A DNA stretch of 64,000 nt, taken from NCBI GenBank assembly GCA_036562385.1, contig DATCKG010000048.1, positions 1-64,000 of the forward strand. Direction: 5' to 3'. The position numbers were made by a program, and so were the translations under genes. Shown here piece after piece: positions 44,697 to 53,088 of the stretch (its first letter is position 1; every line of letters starts with the position of its first letter). Origin of the DNA: DATCKG01 sp036562385. Its GTDB lineage: Bacteria; Bacillota; Sulfobacillia; Symbiobacteriales; Symbiobacteriaceae. The notes beneath the pieces are model-generated. The model was not told the origin of the DNA. It worked only from the letters and a program-made list of their open reading frames with translations, and searched no databases.

Positions 44697-44742
44697 TTCA
44701 GCCGCTGCGCCAAGAATAGGAGCGTGGCGGCTGAAACTTTTT
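44697..44742 (+). terminator. Terminator of the ROK kinase gene
   Basis: A perfect 9-bp stem (TTCAGCCGC / GCGGCTGAA) followed by ACTTTTT, 24 bp after the kinase stop and before the sigma factor gene. Confidence 0.75.
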
Positions 44743-44796
44743 CGCCACGACCGGGGTAGTGGAAAGTAGAGAGGCGGATGGGGGGCATTCTTTCAG

Positions 44797-45324
44797 ATGG
44801 ATCATGACGCGACCATCGTAGAACTGTGTCAGCGCGGTCACCCTGCAGGATTCCGCCGGCTGGTGGTGGCGTATCAGGAGCGAATCTTCCGCACAGCCTT
44901 CGCCTTCGTCCGCAACCGGGAAGATGCCCGGGACATCACCCAGGAGGTCTTCCTCCGCACCATACGGGCCATCGATTCGCTGGATCCGACCCGCCCCCTT
45001 TGGCCCTGGCTCCGTCGGGTGACGGCCAACCTGGCCATCAATCTGATCAGGCGGCGCAGCCCTCACCTCTCCCTCGACGATCTGCCCGACTCGGTGCACC
45101 CTTCCAGTGAAACAGGCGAACCGTCATGGACACTGATCGACCTCCAGGCGGCACTGGCGGACCTAGCGCCCCTCTGGCGAATCGTCCTCATTCTCCGCCA
45201 TCAGGAGGGGCTCCCCTACGAAGAGATCGCCCGGATCACCGATCTCCCGGTGGGAACGGTGAAAACCTACATTTTCCGGGGACGGCGGATGCTTCGCGAG
45301 AAGCTTGCCAGGCGGGAGGTGTGA
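44797..45324 (+). CDS. ECF-type RNA polymerase sigma factor
   Basis: A 175-residue ECF sigma factor. Region 2 runs about 15-85 with RLVVAYQERIFRTAFAF and NREDARDITQEVFLRTIRA; region 4 is about 115-170 with LWRIVLILRHQEGLPYEEIA and PVGTVKTYIFRGRRMLREKL. It overlaps the anti-sigma frame region (GAGGTGTGA) and is followed by a zinc-finger anti-sigma gene, the usual pair. Its regulon probably includes the downstream sporulation-type genes, by position. Confidence 0.88.
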   Translation: MDHDATIVELCQRGHPAGFRRLVVAYQERIFRTAFAFVRNREDARDITQEVFLRTIRAIDSLDPTRPLWPWLRRVTANLAINLIRRRSPHLSLDDLPDSVHPSSETGEPSWTLIDLQAALADLAPLWRIVLILRHQEGLPYEEIARITDLPVGTVKTYIFRGRRMLREKLARREV

Positions 45325-45329
45325 CCCAG

Positions 45330-45752
45330 ATGATGAAGTGCAGCGACGACCTGATACAGATGTACGTCGAAGGAACGCTGCAGCCGGTCGAGGCCGCGAT
45401 CGTCGAAGCGCACCTGAAGGAGTGCCACACCTGCCGCAGCCGGGTCGGCTTCTACAAGGGGCTCTTTTGGGACCTGTCCCGGTCAGATGTGCTGGCGCCG
45501 CCGGACGGGTTGGATGAGACCGAAGTCGATGCGCTGGCCGGCCGCCTGCAGGCGGAGTGGCAGCGGGGACGCTCCCGGGCGCCGGCCGGCACGGCGGCCC
45601 TGGCCACCCTCTGGCTGACGACCAATCCCGTGGCCCGGGCGGCGGGTTCGGCTGTCCTCTCGGCGCTCGAGGCGACGGCATCGCTGGGATTCGGCGCCCT
45701 GAGCCGGGCCGGGCGGCTGCTTCTGAGGCGTAAGGGAGGTGGTCGCCGTTAG
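45330..45752 (+). CDS. Zinc-finger anti-sigma factor
   Basis: A 140-residue protein with an N-terminal anti-sigma zinc site: MKCSDDLIQMYVEGTLQPVE then HLKECHTCRSRVGFYKGLF, i.e. the HxxxCxxC pattern with an upstream Cys. A hydrophobic Ala-rich segment (about 85-125) could be one membrane helix, so it may hold the sigma factor at the membrane. ATG 45330 has GGGAGG ten bases upstream; GTG 45321, overlapping the sigma stop, is an alternative. Its 3' end overlaps the next gene. Confidence 0.78.
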   Translation: MMKCSDDLIQMYVEGTLQPVEAAIVEAHLKECHTCRSRVGFYKGLFWDLSRSDVLAPPDGLDETEVDALAGRLQAEWQRGRSRAPAGTAALATLWLTTNPVARAAGSAVLSALEATASLGFGALSRAGRLLLRRKGGGRR

Positions 45753-46476
45753 TGTGCTGATCGCGGTCGGGTGGGCGCTCCGCTGGTGCCTGCTGGTGCT
45801 GTTGGGCCTGCTGATCTTGCTGCCCTTTCTTTTCTTCCCAACCGATCTCAGCCTGCGGCTGCACTCGGACCTCTCTGCCCCCGACTGGGAGGATCAGTTC
45901 GCCGGCACCGCCCGGTGGCTGGTGCGGTTCCGCTGGGGCTGGGCGGTGATGGCCGGCGAGCTTGCGGGCGAAAACCTGCGCCTTACCCGCTTGGAGTTCC
46001 GGATTTTGGGATTCCGGCCCGACCTTCGACCTCTGCTTCGGCAGCCGTCCAGACAGGCCAGACCGGCCCGACGGACCAGCAAGCGGAAGCGGCGGAAGCG
46101 GTTCGGGTTCGACCTGGGTCTGCTGGTAGCGATCCTGCAGGAGTGCGGCCGGTTCATGAAGCGGATCATGACCGCGATGGGCTTTAGGTTCCAGGGGGAA
46201 ATCACCTACGGCTTCGCCGATCCGGCTCTGACCGGCTGGGTCGAGGCGATCCGCTGGGCGGCGGGAAATCCGGTCCCGATCCGCATGCAAGCGGACTTTC
46301 AGCGCCCCTGCCTGGTAGGATGGGCCCTGGCAGAAGGCCGGCTTTACGGCTACCAAGTGATAGGCGCCATCCTGCGATCCTTCGGCAATCCCGTCATCCG
46401 ACATCGGTTATTCGGCCAGATTCGGTTTCGACCCTTACAGTATCTGGTGACTCGAGTGATCTTGCGAGGAGGATAA
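45739..46476 (+). CDS. DUF2953 sporulation-associated membrane protein
   Basis: A 245-residue protein with one strong N-terminal membrane helix (about 5-35, Leu-rich) and a cytoplasmic or spore-side domain including ITYGFADPALTGWVEAIRWA, which is the recognisable part of DUF2953 (Bacillus YtfI). A basic RPARRTSKRKRRKRFGF segment lies near 110-125. In Bacillus this gene adjoins ytfJ (gerW), as here. The GTG start lies within the anti-sigma gene, 14 bp before its stop. Confidence 0.78.
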   Translation: MVAVSVLIAVGWALRWCLLVLLGLLILLPFLFFPTDLSLRLHSDLSAPDWEDQFAGTARWLVRFRWGWAVMAGELAGENLRLTRLEFRILGFRPDLRPLLRQPSRQARPARRTSKRKRRKRFGFDLGLLVAILQECGRFMKRIMTAMGFRFQGEITYGFADPALTGWVEAIRWAAGNPVPIRMQADFQRPCLVGWALAEGRLYGYQVIGAILRSFGNPVIRHRLFGQIRFRPLQYLVTRVILRGG

Positions 46477-46479
46477 GCC

Positions 46480-46848
46480 ATGCTGTTCGAGAACGCCCTG
46501 CACCAGATCGGTGCGACCCTGGAGAAGCACCTTTCCACCAAGACGGTGATCGGTGAGCCGATGACCGTGGGTGAATTGACCCTGATCCCGGTCATGGATG
46601 TGACGTTCGGCTTCGGCGCCGGGTGGGGAGAAGGCAAGGCCAGTCCGGGCGATGGCACCGGCAGCGGGGGAGGCGCCGGCGCACGGATTTCCCCCAAAGC
46701 GGTGATCGTCGTCAGGGACGGCGACATTCAGGTCCTACCGCTTTCTAAAGGAAGCGCTGCTGAGAAGATTGTCGAGGCAATCCCGGGGCTGTTGGAGAAG
46801 TTCAAGCCTCAGCCTTCCGGGTCACAAACGGAGACCAAGGCGGAGTAA
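46480..46848 (+). CDS. gerW: GerW/YtfJ-type spore protein
   Basis: A 122-residue protein of the spore protein YtfJ (GerW) family: TVIGEPMTVGELTLIPVMDV, GFGAGWGEGKA, a Gly/Ser-rich stretch, then RISPKAVIVVRDGDIQVLPL. GerW is known to be needed for the germinant response of Bacillus spores. It follows the DUF2953 gene by 3 bp in a four-gene unit headed by an ECF sigma factor, and a strong terminator ends the unit. Confidence 0.87.
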   Translation: MLFENALHQIGATLEKHLSTKTVIGEPMTVGELTLIPVMDVTFGFGAGWGEGKASPGDGTGSGGGAGARISPKAVIVVRDGDIQVLPLSKGSAAEKIVEAIPGLLEKFKPQPSGSQTETKAE

Positions 46849-46853
46849 GGGAA

Positions 46854-46884
46854 GCGGCCCCCGCAGAGGGGGCCGCCTCGTTTT
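46854..46884 (+). terminator. Terminator of the sigma/gerW operon
   Basis: A perfect 9-bp stem (GCGGCCCCC / GGGGGCCGC) with a 5-base loop and CTCGTTTT, just after gerW. Confidence 0.75.
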
Positions 46885-46921
46885 GTGCGTGTGTATGTGG
46901 CCTGGCACGTGCAGCCCCGAT

Positions 46922-47911
46922 TCACGCCGCCCGGTAGATGCAGCCATGACGGCCGGGCTCCACCGTGGCGCGTCCGGTGGCCACCAACAGGTCCAGGTGC
47001 GCCAGCACCTGGGAAACGGCCATGTAGAAATCGGAGTCGGGCACCCTGGGATAAACGGCCCGAGCCAGCTGATAAGCCGTGACCCCCCCGCCGATTTCGC
47101 GGCGAGTGGCGTCCAGCCGCCGCAGATGCTTGGCCCGGTAGGCCCGGATCACACCGAGATGGTCGTCGATGGCCGGCCCGTGGCCCGGCAGGACCCTCCT
47201 GACAGGGAGCTGCTCCAGCCGCTCCAGGGAAGCCAGGAACTGCTTCAAGGTCAAGGCACGGCCGGGAGCATGGGGCGCCCCCGCCGGGTGACCCGGGGGA
47301 ACCGGCTCCATGAAGGGGTTCGGGCTCATCCCTGTCAACAGGTGATCGCCGCCGACCAGAAGGCCGTTCTCCTCATCCCAGAAGGCCACATGCCCCAGGG
47401 AGTGACCGGGCAGGTGCACGACCCGCAACTCCCCGCGCTCGAAGGGAAAGGACTGCCCATCCGTCAGGGGCTTCCATTCCGAAAGGGGCAGGGCCAGCCT
47501 GCGGCCCTGGTCCCAGGACCGGTGAATGACCCGGATCGTTTCGGACGGCACCCCTGCGTCCGCCAGGATCTGATCCCGCCCCTGCTGCCACCACTCCGGC
47601 TCCAACAGCTTGGCTCGTTCTTCTGCGTGCACCCACACCTCTGCCCCGGACTGCTCTTGAATCCAGGCCGCCTGACCGTGGTGATCGATGTGCGCGTGGG
47701 TCAGCAGCACCCGCCGGATGTCCCTGAGCTCCACCCCCGCTGAACGAAGCCCCTTCAGAAGGGCCTCCCGGGAAGCAGGGGTGTTCAGCCCGGCGTCGAT
47801 CAGCGTGACCGGATCCTCCCGTACGAGGTACACGTGGACCGGTCCCAGGTCAGGCCATGGTGTGGGCAGGGGGATGTTGTAAATCGGCAGCGTCCTGGTC
47901 AGTCCCTTCAC
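46922..47911 (-). CDS. MBL-fold metallohydrolase
   Basis: A 329-residue metallo-beta-lactamase-fold hydrolase. The metal motif HAHIDHHG is near residue 82, later ligands are in HLPGHSLGHVAF (His) and LLVGGDHLLTG (Asp), and LPGHGPAIDDH carries the last His. The C-terminal 75 residues form a helical tail with a winged-helix look, as in RNase-Z-unrelated LACTB2-like or glyoxalase II-like proteins. It overlaps the FeS oxidoreductase gene by 4 bp, so it belongs to the fatty-acid-linked operon; thioester hydrolysis is a fair guess. Confidence 0.8.
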   Translation of the reverse strand: MKGLTRTLPIYNIPLPTPWPDLGPVHVYLVREDPVTLIDAGLNTPASREALLKGLRSAGVELRDIRRVLLTHAHIDHHGQAAWIQEQSGAEVWVHAEERAKLLEPEWWQQGRDQILADAGVPSETIRVIHRSWDQGRRLALPLSEWKPLTDGQSFPFERGELRVVHLPGHSLGHVAFWDEENGLLVGGDHLLTGMSPNPFMEPVPPGHPAGAPHAPGRALTLKQFLASLERLEQLPVRRVLPGHGPAIDDHLGVIRAYRAKHLRRLDATRREIGGGVTAYQLARAVYPRVPDSDFYMAVSQVLAHLDLLVATGRATVEPGRHGCIYRAA

Positions 47912-50001
47912 GTCTTCGCGATCGCCTCCTCATCCTCGGCCGTGGCGGCCACCTCCTGTGATTGGGTGCCCTCCACGGACTGCAGCAGCAGCTCTGCCAG
48001 ATCCAGTACAGCGAGCTGACGGGCGTTGTCCGGATCCTCCGCGGCAACGCCGTCGGTAAGCATCGTCATGCAGAAGGGACAGTTGGTGGCCACCAGGTTC
48101 GCCCCGGTGGCGATGGCCTGGCGGGCACGCTCCACATTGATGCGCGTGCCGTGATGCTCCTCCATCCACATCCGGCCGCCGCCGGCTCCACAGCACATGG
48201 ACCGGTAGCCGTGCCGCTCCATCTCCCGGAGTTCCACCCCGGGAATCGCCTGGAGCAGTTCACGAGGCGGCCGGTAAATCTGATTATACCTTCCCAGGTA
48301 GCAGGAGTCGTGATACGTCACCTTGGCGTTGATCGGATGGACCGGTTTCAACCTATTTTCTTTGACGAGCTGATTGAGGAGTTGAGTATGGTGCAGGACC
48401 ATCACCTCAAAGCCCAACTGTCGGTACTCGTTGGCGAACGCGTTGGCGCAGTGCGGGCAGTGGGTGATGATCTTCTTGACGTTGTAGCTCTTGAGCACCT
48501 CGATGTTTTCCATGGCCAGTTGCTGGAAGAGCATTTCGTTGCCCACCCGGCGGGCCGGATCACCGGTGCAGCGCTCCTCCTTTCCGAGGATGGCGAAGGA
48601 GACCCCGGCGGTCCGGAGGAGCTGCACGATGGCCCGGGCGATCTTCTGTCCCCGCTGGTCGAAGGCTCCCGCGCAGCCCGGCCAGAAGAGGTACTCCGCG
48701 TCCGGGTTTTCCTCCAGCGTCGGCACGCCCAGGTCCTCCGCCCACTTGGCCCGGGTGTGGGCGCCCAGGCCCCAGGGATTGCCCTGCCGCTCCAGGTTTT
48801 TGAAGGTCTGATTCAACTCCGGCGGGAACTCGCCCTGGAGCATCACCTGGTGGCGGCGCATCTCCACAATCTTGGGCACGTGCTCGATGAAGACCGGGCA
48901 GACCTCCATGCAAGCCCGGCAGGTGGTGCAGGCCCAGAGCGCCTCCGGATCGATTACCGGACCCACCAGTTCCGACTCCACGGGCTGCTCAGCCGGCAAT
49001 TCGCCCCTGGCCTTGGCCAGGGCCAGCAGCGGCCCTTTTTCATGCAGGTGATGCTGCAGGTCCAGGATCAGCGCCTTGGGGTTCAGAGGCTTGCCGGTGC
49101 GGAAGGCCGGACAGTTTTCCTGGCAGCGACCACACTCCGTGCACGCGTCCAGATCCGCCAGGTCCTTCCAGCGGAAGTCTGTCAGGGTGGCGGCGCCCAG
49201 GACCGGATTCTCCGCCTCCAGATCGGTAAGGGGCAGTTGGCCCCGGGGTTTCAGATCCTGCAGGAAGATGTTCACCGGGCCTGCGAGGATGTGCATCAGC
49301 TTGGAGTAGGGCAGGTACGCCAGGAACGAAAAGGCCACCACCAGATGGAACCACCAGAGCCACCGGTGCAGCACCGTCAGGGCCCCCGGATCCAGGAAGG
49401 CGGCGAGCAACCGCCCATGCAGGTACCCGAAGGGTGACCAGGCGCCCCACGGGTCCTCGGTGACCACGATCCGGACCCCCTCCACGAAGAAGCCGGTCCA
49501 GAGCAGAACCAGACAGTGGGCCAGGAAAACCCAGTCATCCAGCAGCGAGGGATGGTTCTTCCCCTGGGTGAGGGCCCGGGGTTTGAAGACAGACCGGCGG
49601 ATCCACGCCACCACAACGCCGACCATCGCCAGGGCGCCCGCCAGGTCCAAGGTGAAGGACTGGAAGTAGAGGTAGAAGTTCCCCCGCATGATGGGAAGGC
49701 CAAAATCGGCCTCCAGCATGACCACCAGCGTGCCGACAAAGAGGAGAAGGAATCCCCACGACAGGAGGATGTGGAAGAAACCCGCCACCCTGTCCTGGGC
49801 CAGGCGGGCCTGGAAGGCGCCGTGCTTCAGCACCAGCATCAGCCGCCTGCCCACCTGATCCCACCGGACCTCGGGCCGGCCGATCCGCCAGAGCCTGACC
49901 CTCCGCCACACCCCGTACGCGCAGATCGCCAGGGTGGGGATCATAAGCAGGTACATCACCCATACGTGGGAGATGTTCCAGTAAATCGGTCGTGTTGGCA
50001 T
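47908..50001 (-). CDS. Membrane FeS oxidoreductase, ETF:quinone type
   Basis: A 697-residue fusion. Residues 1-250 are a NarI-like membrane part with about six helices and histidines for heme b; then two 4Fe-4S sites, CTECGRCQENCP near 288 and CTTCRACMEVCP near 357; then two cysteine-rich CCG domains with WPGCAGAF, THCPHCANAF, HDSCYLGRYN and MCCGAGGGRMW. This is the architecture of the DUF224-type electron-transfer-flavoprotein:menaquinone oxidoreductase of syntrophs and Firmicutes. It would pass electrons from acyl-CoA dehydrogenase through ETF to the quinone pool. ETF genes are not in the window. Confidence 0.85.
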   Translation of the reverse strand: MPTRPIYWNISHVWVMYLLMIPTLAICAYGVWRRVRLWRIGRPEVRWDQVGRRLMLVLKHGAFQARLAQDRVAGFFHILLSWGFLLLFVGTLVVMLEADFGLPIMRGNFYLYFQSFTLDLAGALAMVGVVVAWIRRSVFKPRALTQGKNHPSLLDDWVFLAHCLVLLWTGFFVEGVRIVVTEDPWGAWSPFGYLHGRLLAAFLDPGALTVLHRWLWWFHLVVAFSFLAYLPYSKLMHILAGPVNIFLQDLKPRGQLPLTDLEAENPVLGAATLTDFRWKDLADLDACTECGRCQENCPAFRTGKPLNPKALILDLQHHLHEKGPLLALAKARGELPAEQPVESELVGPVIDPEALWACTTCRACMEVCPVFIEHVPKIVEMRRHQVMLQGEFPPELNQTFKNLERQGNPWGLGAHTRAKWAEDLGVPTLEENPDAEYLFWPGCAGAFDQRGQKIARAIVQLLRTAGVSFAILGKEERCTGDPARRVGNEMLFQQLAMENIEVLKSYNVKKIITHCPHCANAFANEYRQLGFEVMVLHHTQLLNQLVKENRLKPVHPINAKVTYHDSCYLGRYNQIYRPPRELLQAIPGVELREMERHGYRSMCCGAGGGRMWMEEHHGTRINVERARQAIATGANLVATNCPFCMTMLTDGVAAEDPDNARQLAVLDLAELLLQSVEGTQSQEVAATAEDEEAIAKT

Positions 50002-50041
50002 CGCCCGGCCCTCCTTTCGCTTCCCCGCGGCGGGGTTGTGT

Positions 50042-51202
50042 TCAGCTCAGCAGCGCCCGGGCAATGACCAGCCGCTGGATCTGGTTGGTGCCCTCGTAGA
50101 TCTGGGTGATCTTGGCGTCCCGCATCATCCGCTCCACCGGATAGTCGCGGGTGTAGCCATAACCGCCCAGCAGCTGCACCGCATCGGTGGTGACGGACAT
50201 GGCGGTGTCGGAGGCCACCATCTTGGCCATTGCCGAGATCTTATTGATCTCCAGCGGGAGGCGTCCCCGAACCTTCCCCTGTCCGTCAATCAAGGCCGCG
50301 GCCTTATACACCAGCAGGCGAGCGGCTTCCACCTTGGCAGCCATGTCCGCCAGCATGAACTGGATGCCCTGGAACTCGGCGATCGGCCGGCCAAACTGCT
50401 GCCGCTGCTTCACATACTGAATCGCGTATTCCAGCGCGCCCTCCGCGATGCCCAGCGCCTGGGCGCCGATGGCAGGACGGCTCTGGTCCAGGGTCGCCAT
50501 GGCGATCTTGAACCCCTCGCCCTCCTCGCCAATCCGGTTGGCGGCCGGGACGCGGCAGTCTTCCAAAATCAGTTCCACCGTGGGCGACCCCCGGATCCCC
50601 ATCTTCTCCTCGTGCCGCCCGATAATAAGCCCCGGCGTGCCGGCCTCGATGAAGAACGCCGTGATGCCGCGGCTGCCGGCCGACGGGTTGGTGGAGGCAA
50701 AGAGGGTAAAGCCCCCGGCCACGCTGCCGTTAGTGATGAAGATCTTCCGCCCGTTGAGCACATAGGAGTCCCCGTCCCGCACTGCGGTGGTCTTCAGGGA
50801 TCCGGCGTCGGAACCGGCGCTGGGCTCCGTCAGGGCGAAGGCGATCAGTTCCCGGCCGCTGGCAAACCGGGGAAGCCACTTCTTCTTCTGTTCCTCGGAG
50901 GCCCCCACCAGGATCGGCAGCATGCCCAGTTCCTGATCCGCGATGATCAGGGCGCTGGTGGCGCAGGCCTTGGCCACCTCCTCCACCGCCAGGCAGCAGG
51001 CCAACACCCCCATACCGGCCCCGCCGTACTCCTCCGGCACAGCCAGACCCATCAGTCCCAGGTCCCGGAAGTGATGGAGGATGTCCCACGGAAATTCACC
51101 CGTGCGGTCAATCTCCGCAGCCCGGGGCTGTACCTTCTCCCGGGTCAGCTCCCGCACGGTCTGCCGGAGCATCTCCTGTTCCGGTGTCAGGCTGAACTGC
51201 AT
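50042..51202 (-). CDS. Acyl-CoA dehydrogenase
   Basis: A 386-residue FAD enzyme. Family blocks are ALTEPSAGSDAGSLKTTAVR, YVLNGRKIFITNGSVAGGF, QFGRPIAEFQGIQFMLADMA and the C-terminal LLGGYGYTRDYPVERMMRDA with YEGTNQIQRLVIAR, whose Glu is the catalytic base in short- and medium-chain enzymes. ATG 51202 follows GCAGGAGGGG. It is the first gene of an operon with its electron acceptor complex and an MBL hydrolase. Confidence 0.93.
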   Translation of the reverse strand: MQFSLTPEQEMLRQTVRELTREKVQPRAAEIDRTGEFPWDILHHFRDLGLMGLAVPEEYGGAGMGVLACCLAVEEVAKACATSALIIADQELGMLPILVGASEEQKKKWLPRFASGRELIAFALTEPSAGSDAGSLKTTAVRDGDSYVLNGRKIFITNGSVAGGFTLFASTNPSAGSRGITAFFIEAGTPGLIIGRHEEKMGIRGSPTVELILEDCRVPAANRIGEEGEGFKIAMATLDQSRPAIGAQALGIAEGALEYAIQYVKQRQQFGRPIAEFQGIQFMLADMAAKVEAARLLVYKAAALIDGQGKVRGRLPLEINKISAMAKMVASDTAMSVTTDAVQLLGGYGYTRDYPVERMMRDAKITQIYEGTNQIQRLVIARALLS

Positions 51203-51230
51203 CCAATCCCCTCCTGCTCCCCTTATCCGC

Positions 51231-51248
51231 AACGACCCAAAGGTCGTT
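51231..51248. promoter_or_regulatory. Palindrome upstream of the acyl-CoA dehydrogenase operon
   Basis: AACGACC-CAAA-GGTCGTT, a perfect 7-bp interrupted palindrome 29 bp upstream of the start codon, where a TetR-type fatty-acid repressor would be expected to bind. The rest of the gap to 51379 shows no gene. Confidence 0.4.
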
Positions 51249-51369
51249 TGAGTTGCATGTAGGTTTTGTTTATTCGACGACAGATCTCGTTCCCCTCTTC
51301 GTTTCCGCAGAACTTTTACACAGAATCTTTAAATCGGATCATCCAGAACAGAGAGAGGAATCTTGCGAA

Positions 51370-51406
51370 CACAAAAAGCCGGGAGACGACTGGACACCGT
51401 CTCCCG
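51370..51406 (-). terminator. Terminator behind the broken LD-carboxypeptidase
   Basis: The stem CGGGAGACG / CGTCTCCCG is followed leftward by GCTTTTTGTG. It is nearly the same sequence as the hairpin at 52352-52380, which ends the next gene upstream. Confidence 0.7.
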
Positions 51407-51422
51407 AACGCTGCCTCACCTG

Positions 51423-52261
51423 CTAAATGACAGCCGGTTCAAGAATTGACAAGCGGGCGGCATCCTTCACCGCCAGTTCAGCCTGCACACCGATGGGTAG
51501 GACAAACATGGGATCCCAGTGGCCAAAGTCAAAGCCGGTGCCGATGGGGAACGTGTACCCACGGGTGGCGGTCAGCAGGATCTCTTCGAGGGAGTCCTCC
51601 GGGGTGAAGCCCACCGAGGGCGGAAAGCGGCCCACCACCGCCCCCGCGCGACCCCGCTGCGCAGGGGGCGAGGACCGGGATTGCGAGTGGTGCGGCGCGG
51701 GCGGTCGTCCTCCTCATCCCATCGAAGTGTCTCTGCCACTGTTTCCGGCGAGGGTTCCAACTCGCCAACAGGGCTCGTCGTACAGACAGTTCGCTGAAAG
51801 GACTGCCGAATGTAAGGCATGAGGCCGCCGGCTTCGCCGAACTGCGGCAGCACGGCAGGACCGAGGAAAGTGAACAGCCCCGCCCGCACGTGAATGCCCA
51901 TGTGCAGGGCAGTAATGTCGGAGTAGCCCATAAAGACCTTGGGATTGGCAGCAATCAGATCGTAATCGAGCTGGTCCAGGAGCTGATTGGAATTGTAGCC
52001 CCCGATGGTGGTGATGATGCCTTTCACTTCCGGATCCGCAAACATTTCGTGCAGGTCGGCGACCCGATCCGCAATGGTACCGGCGGTGTGACCATGTTTA
52101 GCGGTGGCGTGCCGCCCCAGACGCACCCGAAAACCGAGGCGCTCCAGCTCTGCCATGCCCCGCTTCAACCGCCGCGGCACAACGTGTGCCACCGGCGATG
52201 AGGGGGAGACGATGCCAATCAGATCCCCCGGCTGAAGACGTGGCGGGCGAATCAACTGCAT
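51423..52261 (-). pseudogene. LD-carboxypeptidase (S66 family), internal deletion and frameshift
   Basis: The first 190 residues (52261 down to about 51680) are a good S66 muramoyltetrapeptide carboxypeptidase: GDLIGIVSPSSPVAHVV, GIITTIGGYNSNQLLDQLDY and the nucleophile Ser in VFMGYSDITALHMGIH. Around 51640-51680 the frame loses similarity after a LRSGVARGR segment. The family C-terminus reappears in another frame at 51423-51638 (VGRFPPSVGFTPEDSLEEIL, then GTGFDFGHWDPMFVLPIG). About 80 residues normally found between these parts, with part of the catalytic triad, are missing. The gene is thus inactivated, although promoter-side sequence and terminator are intact. Confidence 0.8.
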
Positions 52262-52342
52262 TTCGGATTCCTCCTGTTCGAATCCCGGTGCATGGCAAGA
52301 AGTTTTCTATGTTTTCCCGGCCAGAGGCAGTCGTTCCTTCAG

Positions 52343-52380
52343 CGCAGAAAACCGGGAGACGGCTCGGCACCGTCTCCCGG
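52343..52380 (-). terminator. Terminator of the CarboxypepD_reg-like gene
   Basis: The stem CCGGGAGACG / CGTCTCCCGG with a 9-base loop is followed leftward by TTTTCTG. Confidence 0.7.
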
Positions 52381-52385
52381 TGTGT

Positions 52386-53075
52386 TTACGGCTGCGGCTG
52401 TCCGGAATTCCGGGGTCCCAGGGGGAACTCGGAAGAGGGCGCCCGCAGCGGGCTTTGCTCTCCCAGCCCCTGCGTTTCCTGGGGAGCAGGCCCCTCCTCG
52501 GGACGGGTCAGTTCCGGCCGCTCGGGCCCCTCGCCCTCATCCCGCAGCCGGAACCGGTCGGCCAGCTGAATGCGCCACAGCCGGTGGATCGGCACCTGGT
52601 AGAGGGTCGGCTCCACCCGCCGGTCTCCCCGGCCAATGGGATACATCCAGATCTCGGTCTCGGTGGTGGTTCCCGGGTGCATCCGCACGCCCATGGTGAT
52701 GGCGTCACGGTACCCGTTCTTGTAGCAAATGACCGTAAGCTGGCCGTGCAGTTCCGCCAGCATTCGATCCAGGCGGGGATGGCGGAAGATGGGCGCTTCG
52801 ATGGTGGGAGCCACGCCGTTGGCGTCTGTCTCCACCCGGTCGCCGGTCTCCCCCACCACGCAACCGGCGCCGGGGATCGGCTGCATGGTATGGGCGTCCA
52901 CCACCCGGATGCTGAGCGGGGCGGTGCGGATGCCCATGGCCCGCCAGTACAGCCGCGTCAGGGGCCCCGCCGGGGCCGGCGGCGACCCGCCGTTCTGCGC
53001 CCCGGCCACCCGGATCCCCACGAGCCCTCCGGTCAACAGCAGGGCCAAGGCGGCGATCACCCTTGCGCGCTTCAT
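52386..53075 (-). CDS. Secreted protein with carboxypeptidase-regulatory-like fold
   Basis: A 229-residue exported protein. Residues 1-26 are a signal peptide (VIAALALLLTGGLVGI, cleavage probably after VAGA). Residues about 50-150 resemble a CarboxypepD_reg beta-sandwich: SIRVVDAHTMQPIPGAGCVV, then TDANGVAPTIEAP. The last 60 residues are acidic and Pro-rich without structure. The function is unknown. It is 13 bp downstream of the SpoIID-like gene and probably cotranscribed. Confidence 0.6.
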   Translation of the reverse strand: MKRARVIAALALLLTGGLVGIRVAGAQNGGSPPAPAGPLTRLYWRAMGIRTAPLSIRVVDAHTMQPIPGAGCVVGETGDRVETDANGVAPTIEAPIFRHPRLDRMLAELHGQLTVICYKNGYRDAITMGVRMHPGTTTETEIWMYPIGRGDRRVEPTLYQVPIHRLWRIQLADRFRLRDEGEGPERPELTRPEEGPAPQETQGLGEQSPLRAPSSEFPLGPRNSGQPQP

Positions 53076-53088
53076 CGCTTCTGCCTCC

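Noticed and set aside
44732..44760. ECF-type promoter starting TGAAAC before the sigma factor gene
   Set aside because: TGAAAC is part of the 3' arm of the ROK kinase terminator and no convincing -10 element follows at the right distance.
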